This document shows positions 1 through 9,917 of a DNA stretch of 64,000 nucleotides, piece by piece. The stretch covers positions 12,385,878-12,449,877 of the forward strand of contig NC_091382.1 of assembly GCF_038502225.1 (NCBI RefSeq), given 5' to 3'. The stretch's first letter is position 1; the number at the start of each line of letters is the position of its first letter. This stretch comes from Cherax quadricarinatus (lineage: Eukaryota; Arthropoda; Malacostraca; Decapoda; Parastacidae). The notes beneath the pieces are model-generated. The model was not told the origin of the DNA and ran no database searches. It saw only the letters and a program-made list of their open reading frames with translations. The position numbers were made by a program, and so were the translations under genes.

Positions 1-834
1 TCAGAAGTGTCCCTGTTTGCAGATGATGTGAAGTTAATGAGGAGAATTAAATCAGATGAGGACCAGGCAGGACTTCAAAGAGACCTGGACAGACTGGACA
101 CCTGGTCCAGCAAATGGCTTCTCGAATTTAATCCTGCCAAATGCAAAGTCATGAAGATAGGGGAAGGGCACAGAAGACCACAGACAGAGTATAGGCTAGG
201 TGGCCAAAGACTGCAAACCTCACTCAAGGAGAAAGATCTTGGGGTGAGTATAACACCGAGCATGTCTCCGGAAGCACACATTAACCAAATAACTGCTGCA
301 GCATATGGGCGCCTGGCAAACCTGAGAACAGCGTTCCGATACCTTAGTAAGGAATCGTTCAAGACACTGTACACCGTGTATGTCAGGCCCATACTGGAGT
401 ATGCAGCACCTGTTTGGAACCCACACTTCATAAAGCACGTCAAGAAACTAGAGAAACTACAAAGGTTTGCGACAAGGTTAGTTCCAGAGCTAAGGGGAGT
501 GTCCTATGAAGAAAGGTTAAGGGAAATCGGCCTGACGACACTGGAGGACAGGAGGGTCAGGGGAGACATGATAACGACATATAAAATACTGTGCAGAATA
601 GACAAGGTGGACAAAGACAGGATGTTCCAGGGAGGGGACACAGAAACAAGAGGCCACAATTGGAAGTTGAAGACACAAATGAGTCAGAGAGATATTAGGA
701 AGTATTTCTTCAGTCATAGAGTTGTCAGGCAGTGGAATAGCCTAGAAAATGACGTAGTGGAGGCAGGAACCATGCACAGTTTTAAGACGAGGTTTGATAA
801 AGCTCATGGAGCAGGGAGAGAGAGGGCCCAGTAG
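1..834 (+). mobile_element. LINE reverse transcriptase, C-terminal part (3' end of a CR1/Jockey-like LINE, LINE-3)
   Basis: The frame is open from base 1 and ends with TAG at 832-834, so the protein is cut by the window edge. It begins a few residues before FADD (about residue 7), the catalytic C motif of a LINE reverse transcriptase. It then runs through the thumb and the conserved C-terminal region (SYEERL, RRVRGDMI, WNSL, F-x-R-D) shared by CR1/Jockey-type LINEs. The endonuclease and fingers/palm parts would lie upstream, outside the window. A short 3' UTR ending in TAGGTGAGTA follows to about 890; a second, minus-strand copy of this tail is at 58892-59075. No frameshift is visible in the part seen. 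The exact clade is uncertain. Confidence 0.85.
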
Positions 835-1086
835 CAACCGGTGAAGAGGCCGGGCCAGGAGCTAAGACTCGACCCCTGTAACCACAAATAGGTGAGTATA
901 TCAAAAAACAAAAAAGCTAGAGGACCAGGCAACCACAGTTAGGTGAGTTCACTCGCATGTGCATGTACGTACGTACGTGCGAGGTGCCTTGATGAGGGTG
1001 AGGGAAAGGGTGTTGATATAAGTAATTAAAGGTGACTCTCCCTGGGATGGAGTATGATTGCCGTCCATATCGTCTAAGCTCTATAC

Positions 1087-1407
1087 TGTTTTTATAACCA
1101 GTTTGTTTGGTGATGCTGCAGCGGAGCGGGGTTCAATTATAGACGTCTTCGGAGGCTTCTTTACTTTATTTTCGTGGTGGGTACACAGGCTTGTGTGTTG
1201 AGTTACCATGGGCGGGGAGGGCCGTCCCAGAGGGAGTACGACTTGTTGACTGCTTCTAGGCCGCTGAGTGAGTGAGTGAGCGAGCGAGTGGGACCAGCGT
1301 CCCACTGACCTTGGCAGGCCTGTAGAGGGCATCACCTTAGTGCCGCGAAATATGAACTAAGCTGGCAGACAGCATACTGTCTGTGCAGACAGTACAAGCT
1401 GTCTACA
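1087..1407 (-). mobile_element. solo LTR, family also found at 56869-57209
   Basis: Read on the minus strand, the segment starts TGTAGACAGC, contains an AATAAA signal and ends ACA. It matches the LTR-like insertion at 56869-57209 along most of its length, including the nested CTGTCTGCACAGACAG palindrome near the 5' end. No internal retroelement genes lie beside it, so it is a solo LTR. I could not find a clean target duplication at this copy, so its ends are set by comparison with the other copy. Confidence 0.6.
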
Positions 1408-2590
1408 CTTTTACCTAAATATAAGAATAACGCTTAAGTTCTTCAGTAAAGTGACACTGAACCTTCTTAAGTCTTCCTTCAGTCTTTAACAAGAAAATGT
1501 AACATTTGAAGACTTTCCTGAAATTAATGAAAATTTTAAAGATTATTATTATTATTATTAGTAGTAGTAGTAGTAATAGTGGTAGTGGAAGCAATAGTAA
1601 TGGTAGTAGTAAAAGTAGCAGTATTAGTAATAATAATAGCAATAGTAGTAATAGTAATAGCAGCAGTAGTAATAGTATTCTTAATACTTGGGAATTCTTC
1701 GCTTGCCTAATTCTTGGGCACGACCTACTTCAACATTGAACAAATGTTACACGACCTATGACTTCTGAACCTCTCCTGCCAATTTTTTTGCGAAATGTTT
1801 CCTCAATAAAGATACCCAAGAGTTGCACATGTGTCTAATTTATCAACATGTCGGTTCTCTGAACCATTCATCTACAAGTAGTAATAGTATTGATAGGAAA
1901 AGTGGTAAACCCGTTAGGATCATGCTGAGTCTTAAATCATTAAGACTATTTCCCAGGATCAAATTTGATCACCTGTCATTTCCCAGGTGTGGTGAGACCA
2001 CATCTTGGGATGTGGAGCAACAGATGCTGAGTGCCTCCATTTGTAGTCTGGCTCACAACCGAAAGTACCCGGGTGGCATCCTGGGAGAGATGAGACGTAT
2101 GGGCAAGTCACCTAGCACCTTGTTACCTAGCAGTGGTTGTCTGGGAAGTTAGGAAGCTGGTGTGGGTGGCATCCTGGGAGGGAGATGAGCATCAGAGGGG
2201 AATAAAGTTACTCTGGCTTTCTTCGCTTATCACTTGGTTAGTTAGTGTCAAAAGTGAAGTTAATGATAATGAAGTCTTTATTGTCTTCTTCCTTTTATTC
2301 TTACCTTTATCTTTCTTCTTTTCTTCTGTTTTGTTTTCTCCATCATTATCATCCTCGTTATCACCGTTTTCTTCTTGCTCCTCGTTTTCTCAGTTTTCTT
2401 CTTCGTCTTCTACTTTTTTTCTTCCTGGTTTTCTCCATCACTGTTATCATCATCATTCTGTTACTTAATACATAGTGTTGTAGTGAGATATCTTTAGTTT
2501 TTACCTTACAAGACTGAGTCTTTCTCTTCACGATACCTGTCACTGGTGAGTGACTCAGCCGGAGATGATGAATACTGCATCATCCCATCC
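1408..2590. other. non-coding stretch with microsatellites and a Penelope-type terminal fragment
   Basis: No gene is recognised here. About 1540-1680 is a TTA/AGT trinucleotide microsatellite; it gives open frames of poly-Ser or poly-Leu that are not credible proteins. About 1775-1870 carries the family-D Penelope-type end: a GAAA-T-G variant of GAAACG, then TCAATAAAGA, then GCACATGTGTC, then a GGTTC/GAACC hairpin. About 2270-2465 is a CT-rich low-complexity tract. The sequence runs into an assembly gap. Confidence 0.6.
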
Positions 2591-2690
2591 NNNNNNNNNN
2601 NNNNNNNNNNNNNNNNNNNNNNNNNNNNNNNNNNNNNNNNNNNNNNNNNNNNNNNNNNNNNNNNNNNNNNNNNNNNNNNNNNNNNNNNNN
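2591..2690. other. assembly gap (100 N)
   Basis: A run of 100 N bases, the usual placeholder for a scaffold gap of unknown size. The open frame reading through it is an artefact. Confidence 0.99.
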
Positions 2691-2789
2691 GTAAATATGT
2701 CCTAGTGTTTGTTCACCTGTCTTCTTAAAAAGCAATTTGTTCTTAATTGCCAATGATTATAGCATGATGACCTGTTTCAAGTGGTATCA

Positions 2790-5025
2790 CTTCCAGTAGC
2801 CTACTAAGGAAGTACACCTTGAACCTGGCACCTCCAGTACCCTACTAAGGAAGTACACCTTGAACCTGGCACCTCCAGTACCCTACTAAGGAAGTACACC
2901 TTGAACCTGGCACCTCCAGTACCCTACTAAGGAAGTACACCTTGAACCTGGCACCTCCAGTACCCTACTAAGGAAGTACACCTGCAACCAGGCTCCTCCA
3001 GTACACTACTAAGGAAGTACACCTGCAACCAGGCTCCTCCAGTACACTACTAAGGAAGTACACCTGCAACCAGGCTCCTCCAGTACACTATTGAGGAAGT
3101 ATACCTGGAACCTGGCACCTCCGGTACACTACCGACGAAGTACACCTGGAACCTGGCACCTCCAGTGCACTACTGAGGAAGTACACCTGGAACCTGGCAC
3201 CTCCAGTGCACTACTGAGGAAGTACACCTGGAACCTGGCACCTCCAGTGCACTACTGAGGAAGTACACCTGGAACCTGGCACCTCCAGTACACTACTGAG
3301 GAAGTACACCTGGAACCTGGCACCTCCAGTACACTACTGAGGAAGTACACTTGAAACCTGGCACCTCCAGTACACTACTGAGGAAGCCCACCTGGAACCT
3401 GGCACCTCCAGTACACTACTGAGGAAGTACACCTGGAACCTGGCACCTCCAGTGCACTACTGAGGAAGTACACCTGGCACCTCCAGTACACTACTGAGGA
3501 AGTACACCTGGCACCTCCAGTACACTACTGAGGAAGTACACCTGGCACCTCCAGTACACTACTGAGGAAGTACACCTGGCACCTCCAGTACACTACTGAG
3601 GAAGTACACCTGGCACCTCCAGTACACTACTGAGGAAGTACACCTGGCACCTCCAGTACACTACTGAGGAAGTACACCTGGCACCTCCAGTACACTACTG
3701 AGGAAGTACACCTGGAACATCCAGTACACTACTGAGGAAGTACACCTGGAACCTCCAGTACACTGAGGAAGTACACCTGGAACCTCCAGTACACTACTGA
3801 GGAAGTACACCTGGAACCTCCAGTACACTACTGAGGAAGTACACCTGGAACCTCCAGTACACTACTGAGGAAGTACACCTGGAACCTCCAGTACACTACT
3901 GAGGAAGTACACCTGGAACCTCCAGTACACTACTGAGGAAGTACACCTGGAACCTCCAGTACACTACTGAGGAAGTACACCTGGAACCTCCAGTACACTA
4001 CTGAGGAAGTACACCTGGAACCTCCAGTACACTACTGAGGAAGTACACCTGGAACCTCCAGTACACTACTGAGGAAGTACACCTGGAACCTCCAGTACAC
4101 TACTGAGGAAGTACACCTGGAACCTCCAGTACACTACTGAGGAAGTACACCTGGAACCTCCAGTACACTACTGAGGAAGTACACCTGGAACCTCCAGTAC
4201 ACTACTGAGGAAGTACACCTGGAACCTCCAGTACACTACTGAGGAAGTACACCTGGAACCTCCAGTACACTACTGAGGAAGTACACCTGGAACCTCCAGT
4301 ACACTACTGAGGAAGTACACCTGGAACCTCCAGTACACTACTGAGGAAGTACACCTGGAACCTCCAGTACACTACTGAGGAAGTACACCTGGAACCTCCA
4401 GTACACTACTGAGGAAGTACACCTGGAACCTCCAGTACACTACTGAGGAAGTACACCTGGAACCTCCAGTACACTACTGAGGAAGTACACCTGGAACCTC
4501 CAGTACACTACTGAGGAAGTACACCTGGAACCTCCAGTACACTACTGAGGAAGTACACCTGGAACCTCCAGTACACTACTGAGGAAGTACACCTGGAACC
4601 TCCAGTACACTACTGAGGAAGTACACCTGGAACCTCCAGTACACTACTGAGGAAGTACACCTGGAACCTCCAGTACACTACTGAGGAAGTACACCTGGAA
4701 CCTCCAGTACACTACTGAGGAAGTACACCTGGAACCTCCAGTACACTACTGAGGAAGTACACCTGGAACCTCCAGTACACTACTGAGGAAGTACACCTGG
4801 AACCTCCAGTACACTACTGAGGAAGTACACCTGGAACCTCCAGTACACTACTGAGGAAGTACACCTGGAACCTCCAGTACACTACTGAGGAAGTACACCT
4901 GGAACCTCCAGTACACTACTGAGGAAGTACACCTGGAACCTCCAGTACACTACTGAGGAAGTACACCTGGAACCTCCAGTACACTACTGAGGAAGTACAC
5001 CTGGAACCTGGCACCTCCAGTACAC
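2790..5025. repeat. minisatellite, 41-bp units grading into 34-bp units
   Basis: A head-to-tail array. The first part (about 2790-3470) has a 41-bp unit containing GGAAGTACACCT, GAACCTGGCACCTCCAG and CTACT. From about 3470 the unit is 34 bp, after loss of seven bases around the ACCTGGC segment, and it becomes almost invariant over the last 1.2 kb. This is a typical pattern of a diverged edge and a homogenised core. No stable reading frame is conserved. Confidence 0.95.
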
Positions 5026-6896
5026 TATTGAATACACTACTGGCTTCTTCAGTCCATTGCAGAGAAGAATGGTGGAAGATAAGTGTAGTTTGAGGTAATC
5101 AGTCCTTTAGCCTGGAGTCGATGATATCAGTCCATCAATCTTGAGAAAAGTATTTTTTCTGAAGATTGATAAACTAAACAAATCGACTCTAGGCTGAGGG
5201 ACTGATTATCTCAAACTACTACTCCTCTTTCAACGTTCTTCTCTGCAATGCACAAATAACATGAGTGAGCTTATGACGACGTTTCGGTCCGACTTGTTCC
5301 ATTTACGAACCATTACCGAAACGCCGTCGTGAGCTTCTCAATGTGCGGATTATTTGTGTATTATTCCAGTCACGGTATTGTGCCTTGTTCTCTATCTCTG
5401 CAATGGACTGAAGAAACTACTGGCTGGCGAAACGTTTCCTTAGTAAAGATTCCTAAACGTTGTACAAGTGTCTCATTCTTCAACTTGTCGTGTTAAACCA
5501 TTTACATCACATCAGCAGTGTACTGCTACTCTCTTCATATGACTAACACAGTCGAAACAAGACTAACTATTCCTCCCTGTCACAAATAAGAGAAAGATAG
5601 TGGAGGGACAGGAGACCTCAAGAGCTTAACCCAACAGTGGAACAATATGAAACAGTTTACTGAAGACCCATGACTGGTCGAGCACTGGAGGGCACTCAAC
5701 ATGTTGCAAAACAATTCACTAGTCAGGGCCTATGAGAGGGGTTGGTTCAGCCGGTACGTTGGTCCGGGGCCCGGCTGTGAATCTCTGAAGGGGCCCCATA
5801 GCCATAGATGTTTTATTTTGATTTTTTTCATTTTTTTGGGGGTAATTTCAACTATAGTTTATTTTAAAAAATAATTATGTAAAATTTACTTACACTGGGG
5901 GCCTCAGCCTGCCCCCAGGGGCCCCAAAGCAGTCTTGTCCCGTCTTGCAAAATTTTTCTTGGAGGCCCATGCACTAGTACCAGTGTTGAAGGACTCACAG
6001 CTGTGGCAGGTTAGGAAAGATAATGGACTCGACTCGATTCACACGCCCTGATTAGAACCCGCAAGGGGCGAGGGGTGGGCGGGGATGGAAGAGCAGCGGG
6101 AGGAGAGGAAATGGTAGAGAGAAGAAAAAGCCGGAGGTAACCCAGCAGCATGTCACTGTGTGGCAGGTTGTTCACTCCCGCACTCAGCACTTCATGACAG
6201 GTTGGGCGCTGCAACAAGAACAGGCATGCAACAAGGACAGGCAAGCAGGTAGTGGCAGACACAAAACCACATATACAAACACTCTCTACACCGAGACCTT
6301 GGCTATGGCAATGGCCTAACTTCGGATGTAGAGTGAGGGTTAAGTCAAGGTGTTAGCAGTGGAAAAGTGAACACAAATAGAGTATAATTCGATCCTTTAT
6401 TGACTACGTTTCGCCCACACAGTGGACTTTATCAAGTCATCGTTTCGGTATTTTTATATCATTTATCTTCAAGGTGTAAGCAGTGAAAAAAAAAATAATG
6501 TTTAAACTAAAATACAGAGAATACACATAAGAGAGCAGCAGTAGTGGACAGGGAGACATAATGTGATCAGTCCATCAGCCTTGAAGGAGTTCTTGATGTG
6601 GTTAAGTCGATGTGTTAGCAGTAAAAAAAAAAACAAGAACATTGTTAAAGGTCATGGACCGGGCTGAAGGGGGGCGCTGACCCCCAGAACATCCGATAGG
6701 CATACCCCCAGACAGGGCATAACAAGGGAGATTATAGAGGCATATAAAACTGATGTCACTAAACACCTGATTAGGCCAGTAGATAAACACTTAAGACCTC
6801 GGGATCTTTAAGCTACTCCTTGTTTCTTCTCAACATAATTTAACAGGTAACCTTGATCAGAAGATACTGTGGTGGGGACGAGATTAACCTAAGTTG
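5026..6896. other. gene-free region with several short mobile-element fragments
   Basis: No gene is recognised. About 5050-5240 is an imperfect foldback (GCAGAGAAGAA at one side, TTCTTCTCTGC at the other). About 5260-5345 contains a small inverted repeat around CGACGTTTCGGT/ACCGAAACGCCGTCG; a related sequence lies at 34535-34580. About 5405-5510 is a family-D Penelope-type end (GGCGAAACGTTTCC, AGTAAAGA). About 6375-6440 is a minus-strand fragment of the family-C Penelope-type end (CCTTTATTGACTACGTTTCG). The 5730-5960 segment is GC-rich and repeat-like but not identified. Confidence 0.55.
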
Positions 6897-7100
6897 GAAA
6901 TAAATGGTATAAAATACCGACACAATGGCAATATAAACACAAATGCAGTATAATGTGATCCTTTATTGACTACGTTTCGCCCGCACAGTGGGCTTTTTCA
7001 AGTCACAAACAGAACTGTTTGTGACTTGAAAAAGCCCACTGTGTGGGCGAAACGTAGTCAATAAAGGATCACATTATACTGCATTTGTGTTTATATTGCC
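6897..7100. mobile_element. foldback insertion of a Penelope-type terminus (family C), 14-bp target duplication
   Basis: The 204-bp insert is a near-perfect palindrome. One arm is the reverse complement of the family-C end: TGGTATAAAATACCGACA hairpin, ATTTGTGTTTATATTG tail, AATAAA and the GGGCGAAACGTAGTC core. The other arm is the same sequence in direct orientation. It is flanked by ATTAACCTAAGTTG at 6883-6896 and 7101-7114, a 14-bp target-site duplication. There is no coding capacity. It is a non-autonomous insertion of two head-to-head termini. Confidence 0.85.
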
Positions 7101-7364
7101 ATTAACCTAAGTTGTTGGAGATGCTCCGCGTAACACGGGTTTTGATAAGTATGTCAATTTCAGCTAAGTCTGTAATTGTTCTATCATTACTTGTAGAAAT
7201 AAAAACAACAAATAATTATTATTATTAAGAGGGAAGTGATACCTGAACAGCCATTGTTATTATTACTGTTATGAGATAAGTGGTACTTGAAGGATGCCTG
7301 AAGGACGTTTCCGGGGGGCAATGTTCCCGCAACCCGAGGTATTATGTACGTGCCGGAGTGTTAC

Positions 7365-7870
7365 GTACGAACATGCTGGGGTATCACGAACATGCTGGGG
7401 TGTCACGAACATGCTGGGGTGTCACGAACATGCTGGGGTGTCACGAACATGCTGGGGTGTCACGAACATGCTGGGGTGTCACGAACATGCTGGGGTGTCA
7501 CGAACATGCTGGGGTGTCACGAACATGCTGGGGTGTCACGAACATGCTGGGGTGTCACGAACATGCTGGGGTGTCACGAACATGCTGGGGTGTCACGAAC
7601 ATGCTGGGGTATCACGAACATGCTGGGGTATCACGAACATGCTGAGGTGTCACGAACATGCTGGGGTGTCACGAACATGCTGGGGTGTCACGAACATGCT
7701 GGGGTGTCACGAACATGCTGGGGTGTCACGAACATGCTGGGGTGTCACGAACATGCTGGGGTGTCACGAACATGCTGGGGTGTCACGAACATGCTGGGGT
7801 GTCACGAACATGCTGGGGTGTCACGAATATGCTGGGGTGTTTAGGTGCTGGGGTGTTAGGAACGTGCTGG
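7365..7870. repeat. 19-bp minisatellite (GTCACGAACATGCTGGGGT unit)
   Basis: About 26 tandem copies of a 19-bp unit, very homogeneous in the middle and degenerate at the right end (about 7830-7910), where units read GTGCTGGGGTGTTAGGAA and similar. Because 19 is not a multiple of three and the unit lacks stop codons, all three plus frames are open; these frames are artefacts. The diverged units match those of the larger array at 17775-19440, so both belong to one satellite family. Confidence 0.95.
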
Positions 7871-7926
7871 GATTTTACGCAAGTGCTGAAGCATTACGCG
7901 TGATATTTAAGTGAGTGCTTGGTTAC

Positions 7927-8187
7927 GCACGTCTACCCGTTACCTGGAGGATGTTCCGGGGGTCAATGCCCCCGCTGCCCGATCCATGACCAGGTCTCCC
8001 GGTGAATCTGTGACTGATCAACAAGGTTGTTACTGCTGGCCGCACTCAATCCAACGTACGAACCACAGCCCAGATGATCGGGCACTGCCTTTAGGTATCT
8101 GTTCAGTTCCCCCTTGAAAATAGCCAGAAGTCTATTGGTAATACCCTTTATGTGATGGAAGGCTACTGAACAGTCTGGGCACTTATA
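7927..8187 (-). mobile_element. LINE-2 3' end, first piece of an interrupted copy
   Basis: Read on the minus strand, this corresponds to the last coding part and 3' end of the LINE-2 family (compare 60519-60740), ending in the GGGGGCATTGACCCCCGG hairpin. The copy is interrupted at 8187/8188 by a CR1 fragment and resumes at 9224, at the matching point of the LINE-2 sequence (before CACCCCTGCTTTTCATTGGG). It is a dead, old insertion. Confidence 0.75.
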
Positions 8188-8270
8188 GGAACATAAAGGA
8201 GGAACACTGCAGCAGGCCTACTGGCCCACTAACAAACACATTTGCCCAAACCATTTTCAATGCTACTTAA

Positions 8271-8486
8271 CCCTTAAACTGTCCAAGCAGATCTACGTTC
8301 ACATGTGTACTGCTCCAAAAGTAGATCTACGTTTTTTTTTTTTTTTACATATTTTCAAATATAACAAAAAAAAAGTAGATCAAAGTTTTTTACACGTTTT
8401 CAAATGTAAAAAAAAAAAAATCTACTTTTTTTTACATACTTTCAAATGTTGAAAAAACGTAGATCTACGTTTGGACAGTTTAAGGG
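8271..8486. mobile_element. MITE with TTAA target duplication (piggyBac-like)
   Basis: A 216-bp AT-rich element with 16-bp perfect terminal inverted repeats (CCCTTAAACTGTCCAA). TTAA flanks it at 8267-8270 and 8487-8490. TTAA target choice and CCC-starting ends are the known signature of piggyBac-type elements. It encodes nothing. The interior has several AGATCTACG/CGTAGATCT half-palindromes separated by T- and A-runs. Confidence 0.75.
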
Positions 8487-8496
8487 TTAACTTTCA

Positions 8497-8907
8497 TATT
8501 GTCGGTATTTTATACCTTTCTTTGCACAACTTGTCAGACACTGCAACATCATGGAATCTTGGTTCAGAGGACATCTACAAGACCTTCTTCACGGCTGCTG
8601 CAACTAACCCATCTCTTTGGGAAGGACCTACTTCCACTGGGGAATCCCGCCTACCAGTGACTGACATCGTCTGCTGCCCGTCCCATTCACTGACGCCTAT
8701 AAAAAGCGCCAGTCTTCTTGCCTTTGCTCCAGACTCTCCTCCACCACGATGCTGTGAACACTAACTCCAAGGCCGAGGGACTGATTACCTCATCTTTTGT
8801 ATATAGTTCTACTGTCTTCCTATTATGTCCTAGAATCTGTATTGATAAAGCCACTGGATGGCGAAACGTCTACTACAATAAAGATATCCAGATGTTGCAC
8901 ATGTGTC
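8497..8907 (+). mobile_element. Penelope-type non-autonomous insertion (family D-like end), 10-bp target duplication
   Basis: The 411-bp insert is flanked by TTAACTTTCA at 8487-8496 and 8908-8917. It starts TATTGTCGGTATTTTATACC, the reverse complement of the GGTATAAAATACCGACA hairpin seen at other Penelope-type ends. It finishes with the conserved terminus: TTGATAAAGCCA, TGGCGAAACGTC, CAATAAAGATATCC, TTGCACATGTGTC. The internal part has no recognisable protein. Its target is the right TTAA of the MITE, so it is younger than the MITE. Confidence 0.75.
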
Positions 8908-9223
8908 TTAACTTTCAAGGGTTAAGCAATAAGCTTTGATAACCCTATTAACTCGTGTGTAATCCCACTTAAATCCAACCCCTCTCACTCGTGCATTTAC
9001 CTACCCTAAATTTGAAACTACCCAAGGTTTTAGCTTCAATGACTACTAGGCAGACAGTTCCACTCATCTAATACTTTATTCCCAAACCAATAGTTTCCTA
9101 TATTCTTTCTAAATCTTAAGTTTTCCATTATGAATCCATTATTTCGTGTTCTTTCTTGGAGGGATATCCTCATACCTTATTTATATATCCTTTGTTTATG
9201 CCCATCTTCCATTTATTGTGTTA

Positions 9224-9625
9224 TCTCTTAGTATGCTCGTGGCACCCCTGCTTTTCATTGGGGGATGTTGCCGTGTGCAGAGTCTTTTGCTTTCGTAGAC
9301 ATTGATTTGTGTGCAGATTGGGGACCAGTCCCTCTAGAATTTTAAAGGTGTAAATTATGATGTAACATTCTAGCCTGTATTCCAGGGAGTCCTAGTCAAG
9401 AACTTCAAATGGTCCCAGTAATTAAGGCACTTGACTGAACTAATTTGTTCAGTGAAGGTTATCTGTACATTATATAAATGTCTAGTTTCGCTTGCCTTGA
9501 ATGAGGCTGTTAGTAGTATTCTAGCCTAGAGAGAAAAAGTGACTTAGAGGATCATCATTAGCATGGCATCCCTTGTTTTGAAAGTTCTCATTATCCATCT
9601 TATTTTCCTGGCACATGTGATAATG
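9224..9625 (-). mobile_element. LINE-2, second piece (RT C-terminal region, decayed)
   Basis: Minus-strand LINE-2 sequence homologous to about 60770-61170 of the copy at the right end of the window, heavily mutated, with no open frame kept. It ends exactly at the 13-bp target duplication of the complete Penelope-like element and continues at 12936. Confidence 0.75.
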
Positions 9626-9917
9626 GTATAAACCTTGGTAATAAATACCAACAAGTTGGTTTAGAAAGACACGTAAGCAAACCCTATAACATATTTATTA
9701 GAAAACGTTTCGGTCCTGGGACCTTGATCACTTCTAACATACAGAGGTAGAAAGACATTATATATATAGGCGGAGAGTGAGATGTGACACACGTGACCTG
9801 AGGAATGTCATAAGAACATAAGAATGGAGGAACACTGTAGAAGGCCTACTGGCCCATGCGAGGCAGGTCCTTATCAAAACAACCTCTGCCTATGAAGAGG
9901 ACGGGTAGACGATGAAA

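Larger units (their letters stand above)
8188..9223 (-). mobile_element. 5'-truncated CR1 fragment inserted in LINE-2, itself interrupted twice
   Basis: Minus-strand CR1 3' end. The CR1 tail, homologous to 46620-46715 and 13258-13330, is at 8188-8266. The continuing 3' coding part is at about 8920-9223 (reverse complement of the ...WNSL... and GDLIEVYKWK region, heavily mutated). Between these lie a TTAA-flanked MITE and a Penelope-type insertion. The fragment contains frameshifts and stops and cannot encode a protein. Confidence 0.75.

Noticed and set aside
1506..1739. Poly-Ser frame and antisense poly-Leu frame
   Set aside because: Trinucleotide microsatellite.
2790..5025. Possible CRISPR array, given short regular repeats
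   Set aside because: Units are contiguous with no unique spacers, the DNA is eukaryotic, and there are no cas genes.
7280..7914. Cys/His-rich repeat protein frames (CHEHAGVSRTCWGVTNML)
   Set aside because: Three plus frames give the same peptide because the unit is 19 bp; a satellite, not a zinc-binding protein.
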